In this document: one piece after another, positions 9,209-17,173 of the stretch
How the letters are laid out: every line of letters begins with the position of its first letter
Position numbering within the stretch: the stretch's first letter is position 1
Made by a program: the position numbers and the translations under genes
The notes under the pieces: generated by a model
The model's input: only the letters and a program-made list of their open reading frames with translations
Database searches by the model: none
Told to the model about the DNA's origin: nothing
NCBI RefSeq assembly: GCF_003814875.1
Contig: NZ_RKQF01000001.1
Coordinates: 7,130,001 to 7,194,000 of the forward strand
DNA from: Streptomyces sp. Ag109_O5-1
Lineage (GTDB): Bacteria > Actinomycetota > Actinomycetes > Streptomycetales > Streptomycetaceae
Direction of reading: 5' to 3'
DNA length: 64,000 bases

Positions 9209-9276
9209 GGACGGGAACAGCGGAGAAGACGGGAACAGCGGAGAAGACGGGAACGGCGGTGAGGACGGAAACTGCG
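9205..9276 (+). repeat. Four tandem 18-base units after mazG
   Basis: Four consecutive 18-base units of the form GAGAAGACGGGAACAGCG start at 9205, 9223, 9241 and 9259. Units 2 and 3 differ at one base; units 1 and 4 diverge slightly. The first unit contains the mazG stop. Through-translation in one frame would give a Gly-Glu-Asp-Gly-Asn-Ser repeat, but no gene start covers it. Confidence 0.8.
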
Positions 9277-9302
9277 GAGTCGGTGCTCGGAGGGAAGCCC
9301 TA

Positions 9303-9314
9303 TACGGTCAAGGA
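9303..9314 (+). promoter_or_regulatory. -10 element of a likely leaderless P450 transcript
   Basis: TACGGT at 9303-9308, then 6 bases, then GTG at 9315. AGGAG overlaps the start codon itself and cannot act as a ribosome site for it. Confidence 0.4.
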
Positions 9315-10619
9315 GTGACCGACCAGCCCCACCCTCAAGCCCCCCAGGCCTCCCAGGCCCCCGAGGCACTCGTCGCCCCCGACCTCTTCACCTGGGAGTT
9401 CGCCACCGATCCCTACCCCGCCTACGCGTGGCTCCGCGAGCACGCCCCCGTTCATCGGGCCACGCTCCCCAGCGGGGTGGAGGCCTGGCTGGTCACCCGG
9501 TACGCCGATGCCAAGCAGGCCCTCGCCGACCCCCGGCTCTCCAAGAACCCGGCGCATCACGACGAGCCCGCGCACGCCAAGGGGAAGACCGGGATTCCCG
9601 GGGAGCGCAAGGCCGAGTTGATGACGCACCTGCTGAACATCGACCCGCCGGACCACACCCGGCTGCGGCGGCTGGTCAGCAAGGCGTTCACACCGCGCCG
9701 GGTGGCCGAGTTCGCGCCGCGGGTGCAGGAGCTGACCGACCGGCTCATCGACGGGTTCGCGACCGGCGGGTCCGCCGACCTCATCCACGAGTTCGCCTTC
9801 CCGCTCCCCATCTACGCCATCTGCGACCTGCTCGGCGTCCCGCGCGAGGACCAGGACGACTTCCGGGACTGGGCCGGGATGATGATCCGGCACGGCGGGG
9901 GACCGCGGGGCGGGGTCGCGCGGTCCGTGAAGAAGATGCGGGGATATCTGGCCGAGCTGATCCACCGGAAGCGGGAGGCGCTGCCGGCCGAGGCGGGTCC
10001 TGGCGAGGACCTGATCTCCGGGCTCATCCGGGCGTCGGACCACGGTGAGCATCTCACCGAGAACGAGGCCGCCGCCATGGCCTTCATTCTTTTGTTCGCA
10101 GGTTTCGAGACCACCGTCAACCTGATCGGGAACGGGCTGTACGCCCTGCTCACCCACCCCGAGCAGCGCGCACGGCTGCAGGACTCGCTCGCCGCCGGGG
10201 AGCGCGGGCTGCTGGAGACCGGTGTCGAGGAACTCCTGCGCTACGACGGGCCGGTGGAGCTGGCCACCTGGCGGTTCGCCACCGAGCCGCTCGTCGTCGG
10301 CGGGCAGCGGATCGCGCCCGGCGACCCCGTCCTCGTCGTACTCGCGGCGGCGGACCGGGACCCGGAGCGGTTCGCCGAGCCGGACACCCTCGACCTCTCC
10401 CGGCGGGACAACCAGCACCTCGGATACGGCCATGGCATCCACTACTGCCTCGGCGCCCCGCTGGCCCGGCTGGAGGGTCAGACCGCGCTCGCGACCCTCC
10501 TCACCCAGCTCCCGGATCTGCGACTCGCGGCGGATCCGAGCGAGTTGCGGTGGCGCGGCGGGCTCATCATGCGCGGGCTGCGCACGCTCCCCGTGGAGTT
10601 CACGCCCCTCGGTCGGTAA
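9315..10619 (+). CDS. Cytochrome P450, CYP107-like
   Basis: This is a 434-residue soluble class I P450. The I-helix oxygen-activation motif is LLFAGFETT (AGxxT with Phe where His is usual). The K-helix ExxR is EELLR, and the haem loop LGYGHGIHYCLGAPLAR contains the thiolate Cys. The haem loop begins with Tyr rather than the common Phe. It needs ferredoxin and a reductase, and none is adjacent. From its position between mazG and the rpf-like genes it is probably the counterpart of S. coelicolor CYP107U1, reported (from memory) to affect sporulation; this is synteny-based. The substrate is unknown. Confidence 0.9.
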   Translation: MTDQPHPQAPQASQAPEALVAPDLFTWEFATDPYPAYAWLREHAPVHRATLPSGVEAWLVTRYADAKQALADPRLSKNPAHHDEPAHAKGKTGIPGERKAELMTHLLNIDPPDHTRLRRLVSKAFTPRRVAEFAPRVQELTDRLIDGFATGGSADLIHEFAFPLPIYAICDLLGVPREDQDDFRDWAGMMIRHGGGPRGGVARSVKKMRGYLAELIHRKREALPAEAGPGEDLISGLIRASDHGEHLTENEAAAMAFILLFAGFETTVNLIGNGLYALLTHPEQRARLQDSLAAGERGLLETGVEELLRYDGPVELATWRFATEPLVVGGQRIAPGDPVLVVLAAADRDPERFAEPDTLDLSRRDNQHLGYGHGIHYCLGAPLARLEGQTALATLLTQLPDLRLAADPSELRWRGGLIMRGLRTLPVEFTPLGR

Positions 10620-10786
10620 GCCCTCTACCAGCCAAAGGTGACCAGCACTCAAGTCTGTGATCTTCACGTGATCTGCGCGGCATTAACTTGTGACAAGTGA
10701 TCGTCTGCCTATACGTTCACCCATCAGTGCGGCGCCCCTGCGGGACCCGTCGCGCTGGTCACCGCTGTCGCTCGAAAGGTTTCCGC

Positions 10787-11800
10787 ATGCTCTCCGGGAA
10801 CGGTCGTCACCGTCGCCCCCACCAGGCTCCGGCTCTCCTCGTCGCGGCCGGAGTGACCGGCTCGGCCATCGCCATCCCGCTGCTCGGCGCCGCGAGCGCC
10901 CACGCGGCCGACGGCACCACGTGGGACAAGGTGGCCAACTGCGAGAGCGGCGGCTCCTGGAGCATGGACGCCGGCAACGGCTACTACGGCGGCCTGCAGA
11001 TGTCCCAGGACGACTGGGACAAGTACGGCGGCTCGGACTACGCCACCACGCCCGACCAGGCGAGCCGTTCGCAGCAGATCGCGGTCGCCGAGAAGATACT
11101 CGCCGACCAGGGCACCAAGCCCTGGCGGACCTGCGCCCTGCTCGCCGGGCTCTCGTCGGACGACGCCTCGGTGAACGTCGACACCGGTCTCAACGGTTCG
11201 GGTGGTTCGTCCGGTTCCTCCGACTCGTCGAATTCGTCGGATTCGTCCTCCGGATTGTCGGACTCGTCCTCCTCGTCCGATTCCAGCTCCTCGTCCAGCG
11301 TGGCGGACTCCGGGGCCCAGTCCGCGAGCCCCACCCCGAGTTCCAGCGCGAGTGGCGACTCCAAGAAGGGCACCTCGGGCAAGCCGTCCAAGACGGACAA
11401 GTCGGCATCTTCCGATTCCGGCACCTCGAAGGCGAGCGAGAGTCCCGTCATTCCCGACAGTAGCGGCGACTCGGACAATTCATGGCAGACCGGCGGGTCT
11501 TGGAGCCTGGTCGACACAGGGGCCGTCAGTAGCAGCAGTGGCAAGCATCGCGGCGGCTCGGCGGACGAAAGCGTGACAAACGGTCAGAAGGCCGCATCCT
11601 CCGGTCGTCATGCCTCCCGGGGCGCCGGCACCTACACCGTCCGCGACGGCGACACTCTCGCCTCCATCGCCGACTCCCTTGACCTCGACGGCGGATGGCG
11701 CGCCCTCTATGCCGCGAACAAGGCGGACATCGGCACCGACCCGAACGACATCACCCCCGGTCAGACCCTGAAACTCAGCAGCGAATCGGACGAAAAGTAG
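10787..11800 (+). CDS. Secreted Rpf-like (transglycosylase) protein with Ser-rich linker and LysM domain
   Basis: This is a 337-residue secreted protein. A signal peptide ends near ASAHA (residue 41). The Rpf/transglycosylase-like domain spans about residues 43-120 (WDKVANCESGGSW with the catalytic Glu of CESGG, and GNGYYGGLQ). A long Ser/Asp-rich low-complexity linker lies at about 140-270. A C-terminal LysM domain (TYTVRDGDTLASIADSL) binds peptidoglycan. It cuts glycan strands to aid spore germination and growth. The ATG at 10787 has GAAAGG 8 bases upstream. It forms a tandem pair with the shorter paralogue at 12186 but, unlike it, has no riboswitch in its 167-base leader. Confidence 0.9.
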   Translation: MLSGNGRHRRPHQAPALLVAAGVTGSAIAIPLLGAASAHAADGTTWDKVANCESGGSWSMDAGNGYYGGLQMSQDDWDKYGGSDYATTPDQASRSQQIAVAEKILADQGTKPWRTCALLAGLSSDDASVNVDTGLNGSGGSSGSSDSSNSSDSSSGLSDSSSSSDSSSSSSVADSGAQSASPTPSSSASGDSKKGTSGKPSKTDKSASSDSGTSKASESPVIPDSSGDSDNSWQTGGSWSLVDTGAVSSSSGKHRGGSADESVTNGQKAASSGRHASRGAGTYTVRDGDTLASIADSLDLDGGWRALYAANKADIGTDPNDITPGQTLKLSSESDEK

Positions 11801-11944
11801 CGGGAGTTGGCGCCCAACTTGGGGGCTAATGTCCGGTTTGGTGAAAGTGTGGGATGAGTCTCAGAAGCCCTGATCATCTTTGAAATTCACCGGATCGCCC
11901 GCTTACGGTCAAGGCCGCTCGTCACCACGAGCCCCGGCCGCCGC

Positions 11945-12168
11945 AACGCCGAGTCCTGCCAGCGGCTGCCCGGGAACAGTCGACGCGTCAAGCGCCGTAG
12001 GCAGGAGCGGGGGACCCAAGGTAAGCGCCGGGTCCGGCAGTTGAGCCCTCATGGGCGCACGGCCGAAAGGCCGCCGGAACCGGCTAGGGGTGGAGCCGCG
12101 CACCGACACGCAGGTGTGCGGCCGGGCAACTCAACCGGCCCGAACCCGACAGCTCACCTCGCAGGCGT
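11945..12168 (+). ncRNA. c-di-AMP riboswitch (ydaO/yuaA type)
   Basis: The leader of the second rpf-like gene carries the hallmark blocks of the ydaO class in order: CGCCGAGTCCTGCC near 11947, GGGGACCCAAGGTAAG near 12010, GGGGTGGAGCCG near 12087, and CCGAACCCGACAGCTCACC near 12140, closing with CTCGCAGGCG. The terminal stem pairs CGCCGAG (11947-11953) with CTCGCAGGCG (12159-12168). In Streptomyces this class controls cell-wall hydrolase genes of the rpf group, and c-di-AMP binding normally lowers expression. The ribosome site GAGGGG lies 18 bases past the aptamer, so the switch could act on transcription or translation. Confidence 0.88.
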
Positions 12169-12185
12169 CGGTGAGGGGATCCACC

Positions 12186-12863
12186 ATGCTGTTTTCCGGC
12201 AAGGGCAAGCACCGTCGTCCGTCCAGGGCCATCCGCGCCGTCGCCGTCGCCGGTGTCACCGGCGTCGCCGTCGCCGCCCCGCTGATGGCGGCCGGCAGCG
12301 CCTCCGCCGCCACCGCCTCCGAGTGGGACACCGTCGCCAAGTGCGAGTCCGGCGGCAACTGGTCCATCAACACCGGCAACGGCTACTACGGCGGTCTGCA
12401 GTTCTCCGCCTCCACCTGGGCCGCGTACGGCGGCACCGCCTACGCCCCGCAGGCCAACCAGGCCACCAAGGCGCAGCAGATCACGATCGCCGAGAAGGTC
12501 CTCGCCGCGCAGGGCAAGGGTGCCTGGCCGGTCTGCGGCACGGGCCTTTCCGGCGCCGCCTACACGGGCGGCAGCTCCAGCTCCAGCTCGTCGAGCGGCA
12601 GCACGAGCGGCCGTACCACCGACACGCAGGCCGCCTCCCGGTCCGCCGAGCGTCCGGCCGTGACCAAGACCGTCACCACCCCGACCGGCAAGAAGGTCAA
12701 GAAGGGCGACGGCGAGTACAAGGTCGTCAAGGGCGACACCCTCAGCTCGATCGCCCAGAAGCACCACGTCAAGGGTGGCTGGCAGGCCCTGTTCAAGCTG
12801 AACAAGGGCATCGTCGCCGACGCCGACTTCATCTACCCGGGCCAGCAGCTCCACCTGAAGTAA
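12186..12863 (+). CDS. Secreted Rpf-like (transglycosylase) protein with LysM domain, riboswitch-controlled
   Basis: This is a 225-residue secreted protein. A signal peptide ends near SASA (residue 40). The Rpf-like domain (WDTVAKCESGGNW, GNGYYGGLQFSASTWAAYGG) holds the catalytic Glu. A short poly-Ser linker and a C-terminal LysM domain (YKVVKGDTLSSIAQKH) follow. It has the same architecture as its upstream neighbour but a much shorter linker. It hydrolyses peptidoglycan, with expected roles in germination and vegetative growth. The ATG at 12186 lies just after the c-di-AMP riboswitch, and a strong intrinsic terminator follows at 12944. Confidence 0.9.
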   Translation: MLFSGKGKHRRPSRAIRAVAVAGVTGVAVAAPLMAAGSASAATASEWDTVAKCESGGNWSINTGNGYYGGLQFSASTWAAYGGTAYAPQANQATKAQQITIAEKVLAAQGKGAWPVCGTGLSGAAYTGGSSSSSSSSGSTSGRTTDTQAASRSAERPAVTKTVTTPTGKKVKKGDGEYKVVKGDTLSSIAQKHHVKGGWQALFKLNKGIVADADFIYPGQQLHLK

Positions 12864-12943
12864 GGCCCAGCTGAACCACAGCCCCCACACGGTCATGGTC
12901 CTCATGGTGGGGACCATGTGAGGGTCACCCCCGTCCCCCCGGG

Positions 12944-12996
12944 CCCCCGCTCCGGTGCGTTTTCCCCCGTACGCACCGGAGCGGGGTTTCTTTTTT
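12944..12996 (+). terminator. Intrinsic terminator of the riboswitch-controlled rpf-like gene
   Basis: A 14-base stem (CCCGCTCCGGTGCG against CGCACCGGAGCGGG) with a 12-base loop is followed by TTTCTTTTTT. This is a textbook rho-independent terminator, 80 bases after the stop. Confidence 0.9.
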
Positions 12997-13199
12997 GACC
13001 CGCTCTTCTTCCGTTCTTCATCGGCACCCCCTTTGTTCCGCGCATGAACAATGAGTACCGTCTGAGTGTCCACGGGCCGGTCGGTCGGCCGGCTGACGGC
13101 CCTGGGACGGTTAGGCTCTAGTCGCAAGGCTGAGCAAGGGCCGACAAGGCTCGCGTGCGCCCCGCACAACCAGCGTCACATCCCAAGAAGGAGATGCTC
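12997..13199 (+). promoter_or_regulatory. Enolase promoter and leader region
   Basis: This is the remainder of the 336-base gap between the rpf-like gene and enolase. A -10-like TAGGCT lies at 13112-13117, 83 bases before the start, with no convincing -35. AAGAAGGAG at 13185-13193 is the ribosome site. No riboswitch or small gene is seen. Confidence 0.4.
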
Positions 13200-14480
13200 G
13201 TGCCGTCCATCGACGTCGTCGTAGCCCGGGAAATCCTGGACTCCCGAGGTAACCCCACGGTCGAGGTCGAGGTCGGCCTCGACGACGGCAGCACGGGTCG
13301 TGCCGCCGTTCCGTCCGGCGCCTCCACCGGCGCCTTCGAGGCCATCGAGCTCCGTGACGGCGACCCCAACCGCTACCTCGGCAAGGGCGTCGAGAAGGCC
13401 GTCCTCGCTGTGATCGAGCAGATCGGCCCGGAGCTGGTCGGCTACGACGCCACCGAGCAGCGCCTGATCGACCAGGCCATGTTCGACCTGGACGCCACCG
13501 ACAACAAGGGCTCGCTCGGCGCCAACGCCATCCTCGGCGTCTCCCTGGCCGTCGCGCACGCCGCCTCCGAGGCGTCCGACCTGCCGCTGTTCCGCTACCT
13601 CGGTGGCCCGAACGCGCACCTGCTCCCCGTCCCGATGATGAACATCCTCAACGGCGGCTCGCACGCGGACTCCAACGTCGACATCCAGGAGTTCATGATC
13701 GCCCCGATCGGCGCGGAGTCCTTCTCCGAGGCGCTGCGCTGGGGTGCCGAGGTCTACCACACCCTGAAGAAGGTCCTGAAGGGCAAGGGCCTGGCCACCG
13801 GTCTGGGCGACGAGGGCGGCTTCGCCCCGAACCTCGGCTCCAACCGCGAGGCCCTCGACCTCATCCTGGAGGCCATCAAGCAGGCCGGTTACGTCCCCGG
13901 TGAGCAGATCGCGCTCGCGCTCGACGTCGCCGCGTCCGAGTTCTACAAGGACGGCAAGTACGAGTTCGAGGGCAAGTCCCGCTCGGCCGCCGAGATGACC
14001 GAGTACTACGAGGAGCTCGTGGCGGCCTACCCGCTCGTCTCCATCGAGGACCCGCTGTTCGAGGACGACTGGGCCGGCTGGAAGGTCCTCACCGACAAGC
14101 TCGGCGACAAGGTGCAGATCGTCGGCGACGACCTGTTCGTCACCAACCCGGAGCGCCTGGCCCGCGGCATCGAGGAGGGCACCGCCAACGCCCTGCTGGT
14201 GAAGGTGAACCAGATCGGTTCGCTGACCGAGACCCTGGACGCCGTCGAGCTGGCCCAGCGCAACGGCTTCAAGTGCATGATGTCCCACCGCTCCGGCGAG
14301 ACCGAGGACGTCACCATCGCCGACCTCGCCGTCGCCACCAACTGCGGCCAGATCAAGACCGGCGCCCCGGCCCGCTCCGAGCGCGTCGCCAAGTACAACC
14401 AGCTGCTGCGCATCGAGGAGATCCTCGACGACGCGGCGGTGTACGCCGGCCGCTCCGCGTTCCCGCGCTTCAAGGGCTGA
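13200..14480 (+). CDS. eno: Enolase (phosphopyruvate hydratase)
   Basis: This is a 426-residue glycolytic enzyme converting 2-phosphoglycerate to phosphoenolpyruvate, cytoplasmic and Mg-dependent. It shows AREILDSRGNPTVEVEV at the N-terminus, the PSGASTGAFEA loop, LGDEGGFAP with the catalytic Glu, metal ligands in ALDVAASEF, SIEDPL and VGDDLFVTN, and the signature LVKVNQIGSLTET with catalytic Lys. MSHRSGETED closes the active site. The GTG at 13200 is chosen because AAGGAG lies 6-7 bases upstream and it gives the usual MPSIDVVV start; an ATG at 13194 abuts the ribosome site. Likely transcribed with divIC. Confidence 0.97.
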   Translation: MPSIDVVVAREILDSRGNPTVEVEVGLDDGSTGRAAVPSGASTGAFEAIELRDGDPNRYLGKGVEKAVLAVIEQIGPELVGYDATEQRLIDQAMFDLDATDNKGSLGANAILGVSLAVAHAASEASDLPLFRYLGGPNAHLLPVPMMNILNGGSHADSNVDIQEFMIAPIGAESFSEALRWGAEVYHTLKKVLKGKGLATGLGDEGGFAPNLGSNREALDLILEAIKQAGYVPGEQIALALDVAASEFYKDGKYEFEGKSRSAAEMTEYYEELVAAYPLVSIEDPLFEDDWAGWKVLTDKLGDKVQIVGDDLFVTNPERLARGIEEGTANALLVKVNQIGSLTETLDAVELAQRNGFKCMMSHRSGETEDVTIADLAVATNCGQIKTGAPARSERVAKYNQLLRIEEILDDAAVYAGRSAFPRFKG

Positions 14481-14530
14481 ACCCCTGCGGCCCGCAGCGG
14501 CCGGTAGAGGGTAAGGCTTAGCCAGTCGTA

Positions 14531-14575
14531 CGTACGTCCCCGTACCCGGTCCCGTACCGTGTCCGGGGACGTACG
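14531..14575 (+). terminator. Hairpin between eno and divIC
   Basis: A perfect 12-base stem (CGTACGTCCCCG, 14531-14542, with CGGGGACGTACG, 14564-14575) and a 21-base loop. No T-run follows, so it may attenuate rather than fully end eno transcription before divIC. Confidence 0.55.
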
Positions 14576-14606
14576 CACGTATCAGGGCGACCAGGGAGGC
14601 GGGGAC

Positions 14607-15083
14607 ATGGCCGTGAAGGACCGGGACCGGTTCTCCACCGCGACCAGGCTCAAGCTGCTCGGCGAGCAGACGGCGGCCCGGGTCTACCGTTCCCAGACCA
14701 GGCGTCAGGCCCGCCGCTCCCGGCTCACCGGCCGCGCGGCGCTGCTCGCGATCGTGCTGTGCACGATGATCGTCGCGCTCGCCTATCCGATGCGGCAGTA
14801 CGTCTCGCAGCGCGCCGAGATCTCCGACCTGGAACGCCGGCAGCAGCAGGCGCAGCAGCGGGTCGAGCAGCTGCGGGACCTCAAGGCGCGGTGGCAGGAC
14901 GACTCCTACGCCGAGCAGCAGATCCGGCAGCGGCTGCACTATGTGATGCCGGGGGAGACCGGCTACATCGTGATCACCCCCGGTACGGCCAAGCAGGCGC
15001 ACGCCTACCTCGGGGCGGCCGACCGGCCCTGGTACGCGAACGTCTGGGACGGCGTCGACAAGTCCGACGCGTCCGACCAGTGA
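14607..15083 (+). CDS. divIC: Septum formation initiator protein, DivIC/FtsB family
   Basis: This is a 158-residue bitopic membrane protein. A basic cytoplasmic N-terminus with RRQARRSRL leads to one transmembrane helix (ALLAIVLCTMIVALAYPM, about residues 47-65). An extracytoplasmic coiled coil (EISDLERRQQQAQQRVEQL) and a conserved QIRQRLHYVMPGETGY segment follow. It works with FtsL and FtsQ in the division-site subcomplex and in Streptomyces supports sporulation septation. The ATG at 14607 has GGGAGG upstream. Its stop overlaps a potential GTG of the DUF501 gene, a classic eno-divIC-DUF501 order. Confidence 0.92.
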   Translation: MAVKDRDRFSTATRLKLLGEQTAARVYRSQTRRQARRSRLTGRAALLAIVLCTMIVALAYPMRQYVSQRAEISDLERRQQQAQQRVEQLRDLKARWQDDSYAEQQIRQRLHYVMPGETGYIVITPGTAKQAHAYLGAADRPWYANVWDGVDKSDASDQ

Positions 15084-15112
15084 ACCGACAGAAAGCCACG
15101 CAGAACACAGTC

Positions 15113-15631
15113 ATGCAAACGCCTCCGCCCTCCACTCCGCGTACCGAGCCCACCGACGCCGACGTCGAGGCCTTCAAGCAGCAGCTCGGGCGGCCGCCGC
15201 GCGGGTTGCGGGCGATCGCGCACCGGTGCCCGTGCGGGCAGCCGGACGTCGTGGAGACCGCGCCGCGGCTGCCGGACGGGACGCCGTTCCCGACGCTGTA
15301 CTACCTGACGTGCCCCAAGGCCGCGTCCGCCATCGGCACTCTTGAGGCCAACGGCGTGATGAAGGAGATGACGGCGCGGCTGGAGAGCGATCCGGAGCTG
15401 GCGGCGGCGTACCGGGCCGCGCACGAGGACTACATCCGGCGCCGGGACGAGATCGAGGAGCTGACGGGCTTTCCGAGCGCGGGCGGGATGCCGGACCGGG
15501 TGAAGTGCCTGCACGTCCTGGTCGCCCACTCGCTGGCTGCCGGGCCCGGCGTGAACCCGCTCGGCGACGAGGCGATCGCGATGCTGCCGGAGTGGTGGGC
15601 CAAGGGTGCCTGTGTGATCACCGGCGAGTGA
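15113..15631 (+). CDS. DUF501 protein
   Basis: This is a 172-residue soluble protein of the actinobacterial DUF501 family. It has a Cys-containing motif AHRCPCGQPDVVET near residue 40, LYYLTCPKA, and a C-terminal Val-Lys-Cys-Leu-His segment (RVKCLHVLVAHSLA) with PLGDEAIA. The conserved Cys/His residues suggest a metal or redox site, but the function is unknown. An alternative GTG at 15080 overlaps the divIC stop and would add 11 residues; neither start has a good ribosome site, so translation is probably coupled to divIC. It lies between divIC and the Ppx/GppA gene. Confidence 0.85.
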   Translation: MQTPPPSTPRTEPTDADVEAFKQQLGRPPRGLRAIAHRCPCGQPDVVETAPRLPDGTPFPTLYYLTCPKAASAIGTLEANGVMKEMTARLESDPELAAAYRAAHEDYIRRRDEIEELTGFPSAGGMPDRVKCLHVLVAHSLAAGPGVNPLGDEAIAMLPEWWAKGACVITGE

Positions 15632-15639
15632 CGCACCCT

Positions 15640-15660
15640 CCAGGGGGCTCCGCCCCCTGG
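15640..15660. repeat. Dispersed GC-rich palindrome, Streptomyces type
   Basis: CCAGGGGG and CCCCCTGG flank CTCCG, forming a perfect hairpin 9 bases after the DUF501 stop. This palindrome followed by ACCCCCG is, from memory, a frequent intergenic repeat in streptomycetes. It may also act as a terminator. Confidence 0.7.
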
Positions 15661-15736
15661 ACCCCCGAGACCTTCGCCCATCCACCACCCGACTCGGTCG
15701 GCCGAGAAGTCACGAACAGACAAGGACCCCACCGTC

Positions 15737-16732
15737 ATGACCCGCGTCGCCGCCATCGATTGCGGTACCAACTCCATCCGCCTCCTTGTCGCCGATGTGG
15801 ACCCGGAGACCGGGGAACTCGTCGATCTGGACCGCCGCATGACGATCGTTCGGCTCGGGCAGGGTGTCGACCGGACCGGGCGGCTCGCGCCGGAGGCGCT
15901 CGCGCGGACCTTCGCCGCCTGCCGTGAGTACGCGGCGCTGATCAAGGAGCACGGCGCGGAGCGGCTGCGGTTCGTGGCCACCTCCGCCTCCCGGGACGCC
16001 GAGAACCGCGACGAGTTCGTACGGGGTGTGCTGGACATCCTGGGCGTGGAGCCCGAGGTCATCAGCGGTGACCAGGAGGCCGAGTTCTCCTTCACGGGGG
16101 CGACCAGGGAGCTGAGCGGTCAAAACCAAGGGGGCGCGGAGCGCCCTTCGATTGAGGGTGGTGGTGGGCGACGGGCGGGCGACCTCGCCAAGCCGTTCCT
16201 CGTCGTGGACATCGGCGGCGGCTCCACCGAGTTCGTGGTCGGCGACGAGCATGTGCGGGCCGCCCGGTCCGTGGACGTCGGGTGCGTGCGGATGACCGAG
16301 CGGCACCTCGTGCACGAGGGACACGTCAGCGACCCGCCCACCGAGGCCGAGACCGCCGCCATGCGGGCCGACATCGAGCGCGCCCTCGACCTCGCGGAGG
16401 AGACCGTGCCGCTGCGCGAGGCGCACACCCTGGTCGGTCTCGCCGGCTCCGTCACCACCCTCTCCGCGATCGACCAGGACCTGCCGGAGTACGACTCCGC
16501 CGCCATCCACCACTCCCGCATCTCCTATGCCCGCGTCCGGGAGATCACCGAGTGGCTGCTGCGCTCGACGCACGCCGAGCGGGCGGCGATCCCCTCCATG
16601 CACCCCGGCCGCGTGGACGTCATCGGCGCGGGCGCCCTCGTCCTCCAGTCGATCATGGAGCGGGTGGGTGCCCAGGAGGTCGTGGTGAGCGAGCACGACA
16701 TTCTGGACGGCATCGCCTGGTCGGTCGCCTGA
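15737..16732 (+). CDS. Ppx/GppA family exopolyphosphatase with an inserted linker
   Basis: This is a 331-residue cytoplasmic phosphatase of the ASKHA fold. It has phosphate-1 motif AAIDCGTNSIRLLVADV, phosphate-2 VVDIGGGSTEF, and adenosine motif DVIGAGALVLQ. It hydrolyses polyphosphate or pppGpp. Between SFTGATREL and FLVVDIGGG there are about 27 residues (GQNQGGAERPSIEGG and more) rich in Gly/Arg. This is longer than the short loop usual here, and its DNA (16120-16185) looks like a dispersed GC-rich repeat kept in frame. The other motifs are intact, so the enzyme is probably active. It follows DUF501 in the same direction. Confidence 0.9.
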   Translation: MTRVAAIDCGTNSIRLLVADVDPETGELVDLDRRMTIVRLGQGVDRTGRLAPEALARTFAACREYAALIKEHGAERLRFVATSASRDAENRDEFVRGVLDILGVEPEVISGDQEAEFSFTGATRELSGQNQGGAERPSIEGGGGRRAGDLAKPFLVVDIGGGSTEFVVGDEHVRAARSVDVGCVRMTERHLVHEGHVSDPPTEAETAAMRADIERALDLAEETVPLREAHTLVGLAGSVTTLSAIDQDLPEYDSAAIHHSRISYARVREITEWLLRSTHAERAAIPSMHPGRVDVIGAGALVLQSIMERVGAQEVVVSEHDILDGIAWSVA

Positions 16733-17173
16733 CCCACAGGTCGGCGTGATCCAACCTCGGATGAGCATGCGAAAGGACGGGTGAGCGCCCCGAACGGCCT
16801 GTGACACGCCGTGCCACGACACCTCGCCGGAAAACTTCGTGAAGTTCTTCACAAGGAATTCGGTGCAGGTGAGGGGTCCGGAGGGGTCTCTTGGTCCGTT
16901 CGGGGGCTCAACGGGCCCGAATGGACGCTCAGGGGAGCGTCCAGGGGGCGTTCCGGGAGGCGCTCGTGAGGGTGACATCGGGGGTCCTCGCGGTGCCCCC
17001 GGAAGCCTGGAGAGGCAGCTCACGCGGCATTGACAACGGGTCGTATCGGAAGTGGGTTCCCGCCGATGACCATGACCTGCGTCACGTGGGTCGCGGAGTG
17101 TAGCACGACCCCTGTCGAACCTTGTGAAGGGGCGCACGAGCGGGCCCCTCGGGGCGGGTGGATACTCGATGCC
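16733..17173. other. Intergenic region before ndh
   Basis: This 441-base gap has no credible gene. It holds a Rex-operator-like palindrome (16838-16855), a perfect 8-base stem GGACGCTC/GAGCGTCC at 16923-16942, and a TTGACA at 17030 without a clear -10. The distance from the Rex-like site to the ndh start (318 bases) implies a long leader or a second promoter. Confidence 0.6.
16838..16855. promoter_or_regulatory. Rex-type operator (redox repressor)
   Basis: TCGTGAA GTTC TTCACAA matches the Rex consensus TTGTGAA-N4-TTCACAA with a single mismatch. Rex senses NADH/NAD+ and represses respiratory genes in S. coelicolor. The next gene is a type II NADH dehydrogenase, the expected target. Confidence 0.65.

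Noticed and set aside
9205..9276. CRISPR-like array
   Set aside because: The units are contiguous with no spacers. It is a simple tandem repeat.
15640..15660. Insertion-sequence terminal repeat
   Set aside because: No partner repeat or transposase is present. The palindrome matches a common dispersed intergenic hairpin.
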